64,000 nt of DNA from Sporosarcina aquimarina (lineage in GTDB: Bacteria > Bacillota > Bacilli > Bacillales_A > Planococcaceae). The stretch lies in assembly GCF_023715615.1 (NCBI RefSeq), contig NZ_JAMBOM010000001.1, positions 1,364,001-1,428,000 of the forward strand. The letters run 5' to 3'. This document shows, piece by piece, positions 15,749 through 24,258 of this stretch. The first letter of the stretch is position 1. Each line of letters opens with the position of its first letter. Under the pieces are notes generated by a model. It saw nothing but the letters and a program-made list of their open reading frames with translations, was not told the DNA's origin and did no database searches. The translations under genes and the position numbers were made by a program.

Positions 15749-16364
15749 GAGTTTATGATCACACTGAGAAGTTTATGAGCGGAAAGCGAGATTTATGAGC
15801 ACATTGCCGAGTTTATGAGCGAACTGCGAGATTTATGAGCACATTGCAGAGTTTATGAGCGAAATGCAAGATTTATGAGCACATTGCCGAGTTTATGAGC
15901 GAACTGCGAGATTTATGATCACATTGCCGAGTTTATGAGCGGAATGTGAGATTTATGAGCACATTGCCGAGTTTATGAGCGAACTGCGAGATTTATGATC
16001 ACATTGCCGAGTTTATGAGCGAACTGCGAGATTTATGATCACATTGCAGAGTTTATGAGCAGAATGTGAGATTTATGATCACACTGCGGAGTTTATGAGC
16101 AGAATGTGAGATTTATGATCACATTGCAGAGTTTATGAGCGGAAAGCGAGATTTATGATCATATTGCCGAGTTTATGAGCGAACTGCGAGATTTATGATC
16201 ACATTGCGGAGTTTATGAGCGAACTGCGAGATTTATGATCACATTGCGGAGTTTATGAGCGAACTGCGAGATTTATGAGCACATTGCAGAGTATATGAGC
16301 GGAAAGTGAGATTTATGATCACAATCCAGAACTTATGAGCAGAATCCACGATTTATGACCAGCA
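15749..16364. repeat. Array of 31 exact-length 20-bp units (array 1)
   Basis: The core TTTATGAKC recurs every 20 bp from 15751 to 16351 (31 copies), and no copy differs in length. Units alternate between a GTTTATGAGCGRAMTGC form and an ATTTATGATCACATTGC form, making a 40-bp higher-order unit; the first and last copies are the most diverged. The core alternates between ATGAGC and ATGATC, with some exceptions. Twenty is not a multiple of three and stops abound, so it is not coding. There are no unique spacers, so it is not CRISPR. It fills the gap between two convergent genes. A related array lies at 59079-59490. Function unknown. Confidence 0.95.
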
Positions 16365-16389
16365 CATCGATGCTAGCGATCGGCAAACG

Positions 16390-16417
16390 AAAAAGAGCAG
16401 CCGCAGCTGCTCTTTTT
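16390..16417. terminator. Terminator at the end of the phytoene synthase-like gene
   Basis: AAAAAGAGCAGC and GCTGCTCTTTTT form a near-perfect stem around a short CGCA-type loop. It lies between the repeat array and the end of the - strand gene and has A and T runs for both directions. Confidence 0.85.
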
Positions 16418-17238
16418 CATGTGGTCTCTTTTAGAATGTCATCTACTGTTGCATTCACTTCGTCGCGTTTCATCTTCTCTTCGCCTTTTTCAAGCGCAGA
16501 CAACGTCTTTTTCGCGAGCGCTAAGGGGATTTTGCAGAATAACGTGATGTTTTTCGTTTCAATCTGTTTCATATATTCATCCGCCATGTCTAGATTTTCT
16601 CGGGCATAGTCAAACAAATCATCACGCGTCCATCCTTCTGGTAAGAAACGGACGCCTCGTTCTGCGTCTTCGTCCTGATTACGCAACATATTAACTGCCT
16701 GTAACCCACGTCCATATCCAATCGCTAACTCGCGATCGGTGATTGTACCATCGTATTGCTCCCAAATATCTGAGAGCATGACACCGACAAGTCCTGCTAC
16801 GTAATACGTATACTCATCCAAGTCTTCTTTTGTTTCGATTTGGAAGTCTTTTTCCACCCATTTTGCCATCCCATCCGCCATAATTGCAGTGACGTTGCGG
16901 ACATTTTCATACAACTCCGGTGGGCAGACAGCGAGCCAATCAGCTAATCGAAGTGTCACTTCGGGTAATTGACCTTGTACAGGTTTTAAGAGTTCAACAT
17001 AGTCTGCTTCGTTGAATCCGTTTCGAAGAAGTTCTGCTGTAGCACGGAGCAAAGCAGTCTTTTTCACAGGATCCAGTTGTTCGTGATCTTCGATTTCATC
17101 GATTGCTCGTAGGCATAGATAAGCAGAGCCGACCGTTTTTCGAAGTGTTGGGTTCAATAATTTAATCGGTATGTAGAATGTTCGGCTTGTTGCTTTTAAA
17201 ACGCGCATCGCATCTTTTTGTAGGGCAGCTTCATTCAT
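16417..17238 (-). CDS. Squalene/phytoene synthase family protein
   Basis: From the ATG at 17238 (AGAAGGATTTG upstream) the product has 273 aa, normal for the family. SRTFYIPIKLLNP opens it. The first Asp motif is seen in YLCLRAIDEIEDHE (D-x-x-x-D). The second region reads GRGLQAVNMLRNQDEDAERG then RFLPEGW, where enzymes usually have N-x-x-R-D-x-x-x-D; here the first Asp of that set is Asn. The family couples two prenyl diphosphates head to head (squalene, phytoene, dehydrosqualene). No desaturase, cyclase or other carotenoid gene is nearby, so the pathway is unknown and the changed motif may alter activity. Confidence 0.82.
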   Translation of the reverse strand: MNEAALQKDAMRVLKATSRTFYIPIKLLNPTLRKTVGSAYLCLRAIDEIEDHEQLDPVKKTALLRATAELLRNGFNEADYVELLKPVQGQLPEVTLRLADWLAVCPPELYENVRNVTAIMADGMAKWVEKDFQIETKEDLDEYTYYVAGLVGVMLSDIWEQYDGTITDRELAIGYGRGLQAVNMLRNQDEDAERGVRFLPEGWTRDDLFDYARENLDMADEYMKQIETKNITLFCKIPLALAKKTLSALEKGEEKMKRDEVNATVDDILKETT

Positions 17239-17334
17239 GTCAAATCCTTCTTTCCATAATACGATGTAGTAAATTCTAGTATTTATATCATACCGCTTAC
17301 TCACGGTCATTTCCATTGAAAGCCACTTTAATGC

Positions 17335-17363
17335 TTGACGCGGATTTGATTGAAATTTATACT
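17335..17363 (+). promoter_or_regulatory. SigmaA promoter of the marR-MFS operon
   Basis: TTGACG (17335-17340) and TATACT (17358-17363) with a 17-bp spacer. The AT-rich stretch from here to the ribosome binding site is where an autoregulatory MarR operator would be expected; no clean palindrome was confirmed. Confidence 0.7.
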
Positions 17364-17426
17364 AATAAATACTTCAATGATTAAATTATTTAGCTGATAA
17401 AGTAAATTACCAAGAAGGAGGAGTTT

Positions 17427-17879
17427 ATGTCCGTGGGAAACTCAAAGGATTTTGTAAAGTTTGAAGAATTATTTTGGAATGTGACTCGGGAAATGGGGAA
17501 GATGTGGAAACAAATCTTTGAATCACATCTACCAGGATCGCAGTCTCATTTAGTTTTTACACTAGCGCGTAAGGGGCCATTGAAAATGTCGGAGTTGGCG
17601 CAAATTCTCGGATTGACCGCTGGTGCAGTGACCTCTGCTTCAGACAAACTCATCGATCATGGATATGTGACCCGAATTCGTGATGAAAAGGATCGCAGAA
17701 TTGTCTATTTGGGAATTACTGACGAAGGAAGAGAAATGCTGCAGCAGTTACGCGAGGTTGGTAGAACGAAAATGACCGAAGCGTTTAGTCATCTTACTGA
17801 AGACCAACTGCCGATGATTCTCGAGATTTTTGAACAGGCAGCTGGAAATATATCGAATATGAAAGGAAATGAAAAATGA
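17427..17879 (+). CDS. MarR family transcriptional regulator
   Basis: A 150-aa winged-helix regulator. The DNA-binding part is seen as LVFTLARKGPLKMSELAQIL, the recognition helix TAGAVTSASDKLIDHGYV near residues 69-86, and the wing RDEKDRRIVYLGITDEGREML. AAGGAGGAG precedes the ATG. Its stop overlaps the start of the MFS gene by 4 bp (ATGA). MarR proteins next to an exporter normally repress it and are released by a ligand, often a drug the exporter handles. Confidence 0.93.
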   Translation: MSVGNSKDFVKFEELFWNVTREMGKMWKQIFESHLPGSQSHLVFTLARKGPLKMSELAQILGLTAGAVTSASDKLIDHGYVTRIRDEKDRRIVYLGITDEGREMLQQLREVGRTKMTEAFSHLTEDQLPMILEIFEQAAGNISNMKGNEK

Positions 17880-19483
17880 CCCACTTAACAGCGAAGCAAA
17901 AAGTGACGATCATGATTGCAATTATGACGGCGATGTTTTTCTCCGCGATTAATCAAACGATTATTGGTGTCGCCATGCCACGAATCATTTCAAAACTAGG
18001 TGGCATGGATTATTACACGTGGGTCATCACAATTTACTTGCTGACAATGGCGGTTGCGACAATACTTATTGGGAAATTGTCTGATATTTACGGTAGAAAA
18101 CCGTTTCTTCTTGCGGGTATCGGAATCTTCATGGTCGGTGCATTCTTGTCAGGATTTTCGTCCACGATTTTCCAACTGATCATTTTCAGAGGCATTACAG
18201 GAATCGGCGGTGGTGTCATCATGTCTACTGCGTTTACTGCAGTGGGTGATTTATACTTACCAAGAGAACGGGCAAAATGGACGGTGGCAATGAGTGGAAT
18301 CTTTTGGATTTCCAGTGTCCTTGGACCTTTGATGGGAGGATACATTGTCGATCACCTCGATTGGCATTGGGTCTTCTGGATTTTCTTGCCCCTTGGATTT
18401 GTAGCATTTGTGTTGATTGCAAAACTGTTCCCGAAAGTTCCTAGAAGAGAAGGTGAGACTATCGACTACCTTGGTTCTCTATTTTTAACGGTAACGATTG
18501 TTTCACTCTTACTCGCTTTCAGTTTAGCAGGTGAAGGAGTAGGCAAATACCCATGGTCTTCTTGGCAGATAATCGGACTCTTTGCATTGACCATATTAGC
18601 GTTGATGGCGTTTGTTGTTACTGAAAGCAAAGTGAAAACACCAGTCTTACCGCTTTCACTATTTAAAAACGACATTGTTACCATGTCTAATATCGCAGGG
18701 TTTTTATTAGGTGCAGGTATGATGGGAATTATGATTTATATGCCGTTCTTCATTCAAGGTGTAAAAGGAATTTCACCTAGTGGATCTGGTTACATTATGA
18801 TGCCGATGTCCATTACAATGGTGTTTGCAACCACGTTCGCCGGAGCTTTTATGACGAAAACGGGGAAATATAAAGGGTTGGCCATCTTAGGATTATCGAT
18901 TGGAGCCATTGGCATCTTTTTGATGAGTTTCATTACTATCAGTACCTCTGTAGCATTGATTATCTTGTATTTATGTATCGTTGGGATTGGTCTTGGGCTC
19001 AGTATGCCTGTATTTTCACTCACTGTACAAAATGCGGTTAGCTTGCGACAACTAGGTGTTGCCTCAGCTTCTTCACAGTTGTTCCGATCTCTTGGGAACA
19101 CTATTGGAATCGGTATTTTTGGAGCGATTATGAGTTCAGTTATGTCAAAAAAGTTAACGTCAGAGTTTTCAGGTGAGAGCAGTGCATTAACCAATTTGCC
19201 TCCTGAAGAAGCTGGAAAGATCGGCCAGCTGATGAATCCAGAGATTTTATTGGATGGTCCAAGACTGGAAAAACTAACAACCAGTCTACCAGCGGATATT
19301 CAGCCGATTGCAGAACAGCTAGTAGGAACAGTTAAAGGGGTATTCAGCGAAGCCATTACAACAACTTTCTTTGTGGCTGCTTGTATCATGGTTGTCGGGA
19401 TAATTGTTGTGATATTTTTACGTGCGATTCCACTTGTCTCTGCAAATGATCCTTCATCAGCAAAGCAACAAACCAAGCAGTAA
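17876..19483 (+). CDS. MFS drug exporter, DHA2/EmrB-QacA type (14 helices)
   Basis: A 535-aa membrane protein starting MTHLTAKQKVTIMIAIMTAMFF. SAINQTIIGVAMPRI in helix 1 is the motif D1 area of 14-helix drug:H+ antiporters. GKLSDIYGRKPFLLAG is motif A in loop 2-3, and GPLMGGYIVDHLDWHWVFWIFLPLG is the motif C region typical of exporters. The long segment before the last helix (~residues 425-480, polar) matches the extracellular loop 13-14 of the family. Translationally coupled to marR, so likely induced by a MarR ligand. The substrate is unknown. Confidence 0.92.
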   Translation: MTHLTAKQKVTIMIAIMTAMFFSAINQTIIGVAMPRIISKLGGMDYYTWVITIYLLTMAVATILIGKLSDIYGRKPFLLAGIGIFMVGAFLSGFSSTIFQLIIFRGITGIGGGVIMSTAFTAVGDLYLPRERAKWTVAMSGIFWISSVLGPLMGGYIVDHLDWHWVFWIFLPLGFVAFVLIAKLFPKVPRREGETIDYLGSLFLTVTIVSLLLAFSLAGEGVGKYPWSSWQIIGLFALTILALMAFVVTESKVKTPVLPLSLFKNDIVTMSNIAGFLLGAGMMGIMIYMPFFIQGVKGISPSGSGYIMMPMSITMVFATTFAGAFMTKTGKYKGLAILGLSIGAIGIFLMSFITISTSVALIILYLCIVGIGLGLSMPVFSLTVQNAVSLRQLGVASASSQLFRSLGNTIGIGIFGAIMSSVMSKKLTSEFSGESSALTNLPPEEAGKIGQLMNPEILLDGPRLEKLTTSLPADIQPIAEQLVGTVKGVFSEAITTTFFVAACIMVVGIIVVIFLRAIPLVSANDPSSAKQQTKQ

Positions 19484-19497
19484 TCACAAAATCAGGT

Positions 19498-19536
19498 GTA
19501 GCCTTACGGAGTTGTTCCGATAAGGCTACTTTTTTT
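19498..19536 (+). terminator. Rho-independent terminator after the MFS gene
   Basis: GTAGCCTTACGGA and TCCGATAAGGCTAC form a long stem (19498-19529) with a 5-nt loop, followed by seven T. Confidence 0.92.
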
Positions 19537-19691
19537 CGACCAAATCGACATGATTTCGGACAGAATGTGCACGTAAACGGCCAAGGTACGCAGGAGGTAT
19601 TGAATTAGGAACAGTCTAGACGTAGAATAACTTTAGTATTCAGAAAGTTTAAAAGATTGATTTGCAAATGCATCTTAAGGAGGAGTTACAT

Positions 19692-20033
19692 ATGGGAGAA
19701 TTACGCCAAGTAAACAAAGAGGATTTTAATAATGAAGTATTGAACAGTGAGGTGCCTGTTGTCATCGACTTTACTACAGACGGATGTGGACCTTGTGAAT
19801 TGCTTGTACCGATTCTGAAGGATATCGATGACAAGTTTGGTTCACAAGTAAAAATCATTCAGCACAATGTGGACTTTGATGATTTGGTAAATGAAGCAAA
19901 CGAGCATATCAAGACATATGACGTCATGGGCTTCCCTACAATTGTTATCGTTAAAGACGGAAAGTCTGTTGATAGTATTCTTGGAATTTACGACCCCGAA
20001 GAAATTGAACGTAGAGTCCAACAAGTATTGTAA
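19692..20033 (+). CDS. Thioredoxin-family protein
   Basis: The start is ATG 19692 behind AAGGAGGAG; the frame from 19662 has no ribosome binding site. The 113-aa product is a full thioredoxin fold with TDGCGPCELLVPIL (CGPC at residues 32-35) and the cis-Pro loop GFPTIVIVKDGK. The usual Trp before the first Cys is Gly, so it is a thioredoxin variant. No signal peptide, so cytoplasmic. An ABC exporter gene starts 38 bp after its stop and the next genes follow at similar spacing, so it heads a four-gene unit. Confidence 0.9.
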   Translation: MGELRQVNKEDFNNEVLNSEVPVVIDFTTDGCGPCELLVPILKDIDDKFGSQVKIIQHNVDFDDLVNEANEHIKTYDVMGFPTIVIVKDGKSVDSILGIYDPEEIERRVQQVL

Positions 20034-20071
20034 CGGAAACTGTAATTTCAAGCGAAAGGACGTGAACCATC

Positions 20072-21838
20072 TTGGTGACGGCAACGCAAAAAAGTGTTAA
20101 GCGAGATATCCGGCGTCAACAGGAGAGTGGCATGTGGAAATCGTATGTCCGTCTCCTGTTTAAAACCAAGCTGCCATGGTTCTGGTTAGGGTTTCTTGCG
20201 TTACTTAATATCGGTGATATAACGTTAGGTCTTTTACTACCAGCCTATACTGCGGAAGTTGCTTCGGGGGTTATAACCACTCCAGTGATTACAGGTGTAG
20301 TCGTTGTAATTGTTGTGCGTGTTCTAGCTTCAGGTATTATTCGATACATCGCTAAAATAACTTCCTATAAGATTGACATTCGCTATCGCAAATTGATCTG
20401 GAATCGTCTAATGCGGTCGCCAATCAAACTATATGATTCCGTTAAGCCAAGTGAGATGGTAAGCCGTACAGTAAATGATACATCTCAAATCAGTTCAGTT
20501 ATTTCCGGACTACTACCTTCTTTGATCGGAATGATCTATGGCACAGGTTACATAGCAAAGGTGCTGTACGGATACGATTGGCGCTTGAGTGCTGGGTTGG
20601 TACTGTATACACCGGTCTATGTATTATCGATTATATATTATGGTAAATGGAACTATAGGACACACAAATATACACAGAATCGTCTTGCTGGTTTGACTCA
20701 GTTTCTCTCGGAATTACTTGTGAGTATCCCGTTGATTAAATCATTTGCGAATGAACGAAAAGAGACGGAACGCGGAAAAGATAATATACAGCTTTACTAC
20801 AAAGCAAACATGAAGCGTTCGTTGACGGCATGGGTAAATACACCGCTCACTAGCATACTAAATCTAGTGATGGAATTGTTCGTGATTGTGTTCGGGATTT
20901 ACTTGGTTACTCAAGGGACTATCACAATTCAGATCTGGATTGCCTTCTTTATGTACGTTGGGATGTATTTCGGAATGTTAGAAACGTTCGGCATGATGTA
21001 TACGCAAATTAAACAAAGCCAAGGAGCGACTTCACGTATTGCACATCTCGTTGAAAACGATCTCGAACAATACCACCGTGAACAGGAAGTAGACAGCGAT
21101 CAACTCGATCTTGAGTTCAATCACGTGACGTTTGCATACGGTGACAAACTTGTCCTTGATGAAGTCTCATTTACGGTCCCTTACGGAAAGGTAACTGCCA
21201 TTGTTGGACCGAGTGGTGGAGGAAAGTCAACAATCTTGGCGCTCCTTCAACAGTTGTACCATCCGAATGGTGGACAGATTAGTTTCGGCGGCACACCGAT
21301 TGAGAAATTCCATTTAGATAGTTGGCGTAATCTATTCAGCTATGTAGCTCAAGATAGTCCGCTATTTGCTGGGACGATCAGGGAAAACATTATGTATGGA
21401 CTTGAACGCGAAGTATCAGAGTCAGAACTCATCAATGCTGCAGAGAATGCCAATATCTTAACCTTCATTAACGAACAGCCGGATAAGTTTGATGCGTCTG
21501 TAGGTGAAGGTGGATCGAGTCTCTCAGGTGGTCAGCGTCAGCGCATTGCAATCGCTAGGGCATTCTTAAGGAACTCGGACTTCTTGCTGCTAGACGAGGC
21601 GATGGCAAGTCTTGATGTCCAATCTGAAAAAGCGGTTCAGGCAGCTATGAGCGTTTTGATGGAAGGTCGAACAGCTATCGTTGTTGCTCACGATCTATCG
21701 ATCATCCGCAATGCAGACCAAATCATTCTTTTGAATGAAGGAAAAGTGGAAACAACAGGGACACATGAGGAAGTTCTGAAAGAAAGCGATTTATATAGAC
21801 AGTTTGTTGAATTTTTGAATAATACAACTAAGGGCTGA
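20072..21838 (+). CDS. ABC exporter half 1 (fused membrane and ATPase domains)
   Basis: A 588-aa half-transporter. Six hydrophobic segments fill residues ~25-320 (type I exporter domain). The ATPase domain has Walker A GPSGGGKST (~379-387), the Q-loop near SYVAQDSPLF, the signature LSGGQRQR (~483), Walker B LLLDEAMASLD (~505) and the H-loop VVAHDLS. Start is TTG 20072 or the adjacent GTG; AAAGGA lies upstream. The catalytic Glu is intact. Next to a second, different half-transporter 33 bp on, it probably works as a heterodimer. The substrate is unknown: drug, lipid or peptide. Confidence 0.9.
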   Translation: MVTATQKSVKRDIRRQQESGMWKSYVRLLFKTKLPWFWLGFLALLNIGDITLGLLLPAYTAEVASGVITTPVITGVVVVIVVRVLASGIIRYIAKITSYKIDIRYRKLIWNRLMRSPIKLYDSVKPSEMVSRTVNDTSQISSVISGLLPSLIGMIYGTGYIAKVLYGYDWRLSAGLVLYTPVYVLSIIYYGKWNYRTHKYTQNRLAGLTQFLSELLVSIPLIKSFANERKETERGKDNIQLYYKANMKRSLTAWVNTPLTSILNLVMELFVIVFGIYLVTQGTITIQIWIAFFMYVGMYFGMLETFGMMYTQIKQSQGATSRIAHLVENDLEQYHREQEVDSDQLDLEFNHVTFAYGDKLVLDEVSFTVPYGKVTAIVGPSGGGKSTILALLQQLYHPNGGQISFGGTPIEKFHLDSWRNLFSYVAQDSPLFAGTIRENIMYGLEREVSESELINAAENANILTFINEQPDKFDASVGEGGSSLSGGQRQRIAIARAFLRNSDFLLLDEAMASLDVQSEKAVQAAMSVLMEGRTAIVVAHDLSIIRNADQIILLNEGKVETTGTHEEVLKESDLYRQFVEFLNNTTKG

Positions 21839-21871
21839 TGACTGCTTGTAGAAGGAACGGGGGAATCAGCA

Positions 21872-23626
21872 ATGAATGATCTGAAACGCAGAAGCTCTTG
21901 GGGAGAATTCTTCCATCTTATTAAGACATCAAAACTGCCGTGGCATCTATACTTTTTCCAAATAGTGTCTTCCCTTGCGACGACAACGCTATTGCTCAGT
22001 ATGCCTCTTGTCATCCAGCAAATTATGGAAGGAAACATTTTTGATAAAGAGATTGTTATGAAATACGTCTACATGAATATTGGTAGCGTTGCACTTGTGA
22101 CCATTTCATCCTTCTTTGTCTATATCACGAGTCCGATTACCAAAAGGAATATCCAGCGTGTTATATGGCCCAAACTGATTCGTTTACCTATGAAAGAGTA
22201 CCGTGATAACAAATCGTTGAACATGATTAGTCGGGTAACACTCGATCCTTCGTACATTGACCGCTCGATTTCGGATTTTACGGGTCTTTTCAATACAACT
22301 TATAGCTTGGTTGGTTCGTTTGTCATCATGTATGGCATGAATGTCAAATTGACACTGGCTCTACTACCGGTTATTCCTTATATCGTTATTGTATCTATTG
22401 TTGTGGGGCATTTCACACAAAGAACACAACATGGAGTTCAAAACCAATTGTCCAATATGACGGCATTCTTTGCAGAACGTCTCCCTAAGATCAGACTTAT
22501 CAAAACATTTGGTAAAGAAGATTTTGAGTTTGAAAAATCGAGCCGAGTGATTGAAAACCAATATACAGCTGATAAGAAACGAGCATTTGTAGACCTATAC
22601 GCCGAACCACTCATGCAAAGTGTCCAGGCGATTGTAGTAGGTACGGTTCTTGTTTATGGCGGGTACTTGGTTTCTAAAGGAGACATGAAAGTCAGCCAGG
22701 TCATTTCGTTCTATTTATATGTACAGTTCATCCACAACAACGTATTGCAGTACGGACTGTTCTGGCAAACACTTAAACAAGCAAAGGGTGCTTCTACAGA
22801 AATCGCTAAAATTCAAGAAGACGGAGAAGAAAAGCTGGATCGCACGTATACGTTCAGAGAAAAAGCGACCCAGACTGATGCGGATTTAACGTTAGAGAAT
22901 GTTTCGTTCAGCTATGACCAACGTCTCGCGTTGAACAATGTCAATTTGACGATTCCTAAAGGGAAATTAACAGCCATTGTTGGGCCGAGTGGTGGAGGTA
23001 AATCTACTATTTTTGCAATGCTTGAAAGATTATATGAACCAAATGTTGGTCGCGTTCTGATTGGGACCACGCCAGCTGAAAAGGTTCACTTAGATGAATG
23101 GCGATCTGGTATTGCATATGTATCTCAAAATGCACCGTTACTTTCAGGTACGATCAGGGAGAATATTTTATACGGGATTCATGAAGATGTCAGTGATGAT
23201 ATTGTGTGGCTTGCTGCACGACACGCTTCTGCAGAAGAGTTCATCCGTGAATTTCCAGAAGGATTGGATAAAGACGTCGGTGAGTTCGGGACAAAACTTT
23301 CAGGCGGTCAGCGTCAGCGAATTGCAATCGCCAGAGCCTTTGTCATGGATCCGGAGTATTTACTTTTGGATGAAGCCATGGCAAGTTTGGATGCCCAAAG
23401 TGAACACGAGATTAATCGCGCACTTCGTTTATTAATGCATGGTAGAACAACTGCATTGATTAGTCACAATTTACGGACGATGAAGCAGATGGATCATATC
23501 ATTGTTGTCAACAATGGACACGTGGAAGCATCTGGAACACATGCGGAATTGATAAAAACGAACGAGTTATATGGAGATTTAATCGAGATTCAAAATGAGA
23601 AAAACGAGCTGCTGTCATTTATGTAA
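21872..23626 (+). CDS. ABC exporter half 2 (fused membrane and ATPase domains)
   Basis: A 584-aa partner of the upstream gene, with a GAACGGGGGAATC region before the ATG. Six hydrophobic segments lie before residue ~320. The ATPase domain has Walker A GPSGGGKST (~370-378), SYVSQNAPLLSG-like Q-loop (YVSQNAPLLSG), LSGGQRQR (~476), LLLDEAMASLD and ISHNLRT with the H-loop His. Both halves keep the catalytic Glu, so neither site is clearly degenerate. Probably forms a heterodimeric exporter. A lipoprotein gene follows 35 bp later. Confidence 0.9.
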   Translation: MNDLKRRSSWGEFFHLIKTSKLPWHLYFFQIVSSLATTTLLLSMPLVIQQIMEGNIFDKEIVMKYVYMNIGSVALVTISSFFVYITSPITKRNIQRVIWPKLIRLPMKEYRDNKSLNMISRVTLDPSYIDRSISDFTGLFNTTYSLVGSFVIMYGMNVKLTLALLPVIPYIVIVSIVVGHFTQRTQHGVQNQLSNMTAFFAERLPKIRLIKTFGKEDFEFEKSSRVIENQYTADKKRAFVDLYAEPLMQSVQAIVVGTVLVYGGYLVSKGDMKVSQVISFYLYVQFIHNNVLQYGLFWQTLKQAKGASTEIAKIQEDGEEKLDRTYTFREKATQTDADLTLENVSFSYDQRLALNNVNLTIPKGKLTAIVGPSGGGKSTIFAMLERLYEPNVGRVLIGTTPAEKVHLDEWRSGIAYVSQNAPLLSGTIRENILYGIHEDVSDDIVWLAARHASAEEFIREFPEGLDKDVGEFGTKLSGGQRQRIAIARAFVMDPEYLLLDEAMASLDAQSEHEINRALRLLMHGRTTALISHNLRTMKQMDHIIVVNNGHVEASGTHAELIKTNELYGDLIEIQNEKNELLSFM

Positions 23627-23661
23627 AGGATAGCAACAAAAAAATAAAAGGGGTGCTTTAC

Positions 23662-24177
23662 ATGGAAACGATTAAAAAAGCTTTTTTAGTATTCATGCTG
23701 ATGATAGTGACAGGAGCATTAGCAGCTTGTGGCGGAGATTCGGCAAATGATAATTCAGCAAAGCCTGATACAGAAGCGACAGACACTGATACAACAGAGT
23801 CTGGAGCAGACGCAAGCGCTGAGAACGTGGAACCAACAGATCCGAACTTCGATAAAATTCTAGACTTGCTCAAAGAAGCAGGAGTAGAAGTTGGCGAAAA
23901 AACAACTGGAATTGCTGACATCGCTGGAGCTACACAAGTTATGAACGTTGTTATTAATGGTGAAGATATGCTTCCTTTCCAAGTTTACATGATGGAACCG
24001 GGCAGTGAAAACTTGAAATCAGCAAAAGAAAAAGGCGAAGTGACAATGGAATTCGAAGGTCAAGAGGGACAAATCCCAATGGAAGTTAAAGATGATTTCC
24101 TATACTTTATCGCGGATGGACATCCAGATCATGACAAGGTATATGACGTGATGGTAAACGACTTCAGTCAAGAATAA
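23662..24177 (+). CDS. Small lipoprotein, unknown function
   Basis: From ATG 23662 (AAAAGGGG upstream) the product has 171 aa with a lipoprotein signal: basic start, hydrophobic core, and lipobox ALAAC with the modified Cys at residue 23. An acidic, low-complexity linker (~residues 25-55, rich in D, E, T, S, A) then leads into a small domain with VMNVVINGEDMLPFQVYMMEP. It would sit on the outer face of the membrane. It is the last gene of the thioredoxin-ABC unit and a terminator follows. I do not recognise the domain. Confidence 0.8.
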   Translation: METIKKAFLVFMLMIVTGALAACGGDSANDNSAKPDTEATDTDTTESGADASAENVEPTDPNFDKILDLLKEAGVEVGEKTTGIADIAGATQVMNVVINGEDMLPFQVYMMEPGSENLKSAKEKGEVTMEFEGQEGQIPMEVKDDFLYFIADGHPDHDKVYDVMVNDFSQE

Positions 24178-24188
24178 TAAGGATATTC

Positions 24189-24230
24189 GCCGGCATAGCC
24201 CCTGCAATCATGCTATGTCGGCTATTTTAT
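24189..24230 (+). terminator. Terminator after the lipoprotein gene
   Basis: GCCGGCATAGC (24189-24199) pairs with GCTATGTCGGC (24212-24222), followed by TATTTTAT. It separates the ABC unit from the peptidase pair. Confidence 0.82.
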
Positions 24231-24258
24231 CACCAACGATAGAAATGGAGGAACGATC

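Noticed and set aside
15751..16360. CRISPR array
   Set aside because: Units are contiguous with no unique spacers, and no cas gene is in the window. The 20-bp period is too short for repeat plus spacer.
16355..16609. 84-aa + strand frame starting in the end of array 1
   Set aside because: It is the reverse complement of the phytoene synthase-like gene end and crosses its terminator.
19536..19691. Precursor peptide gene before the thioredoxin gene
   Set aside because: Only a TTG-AAT-TAG with an AGGAGG is present; no peptide longer than a few residues has both a start and a ribosome binding site.
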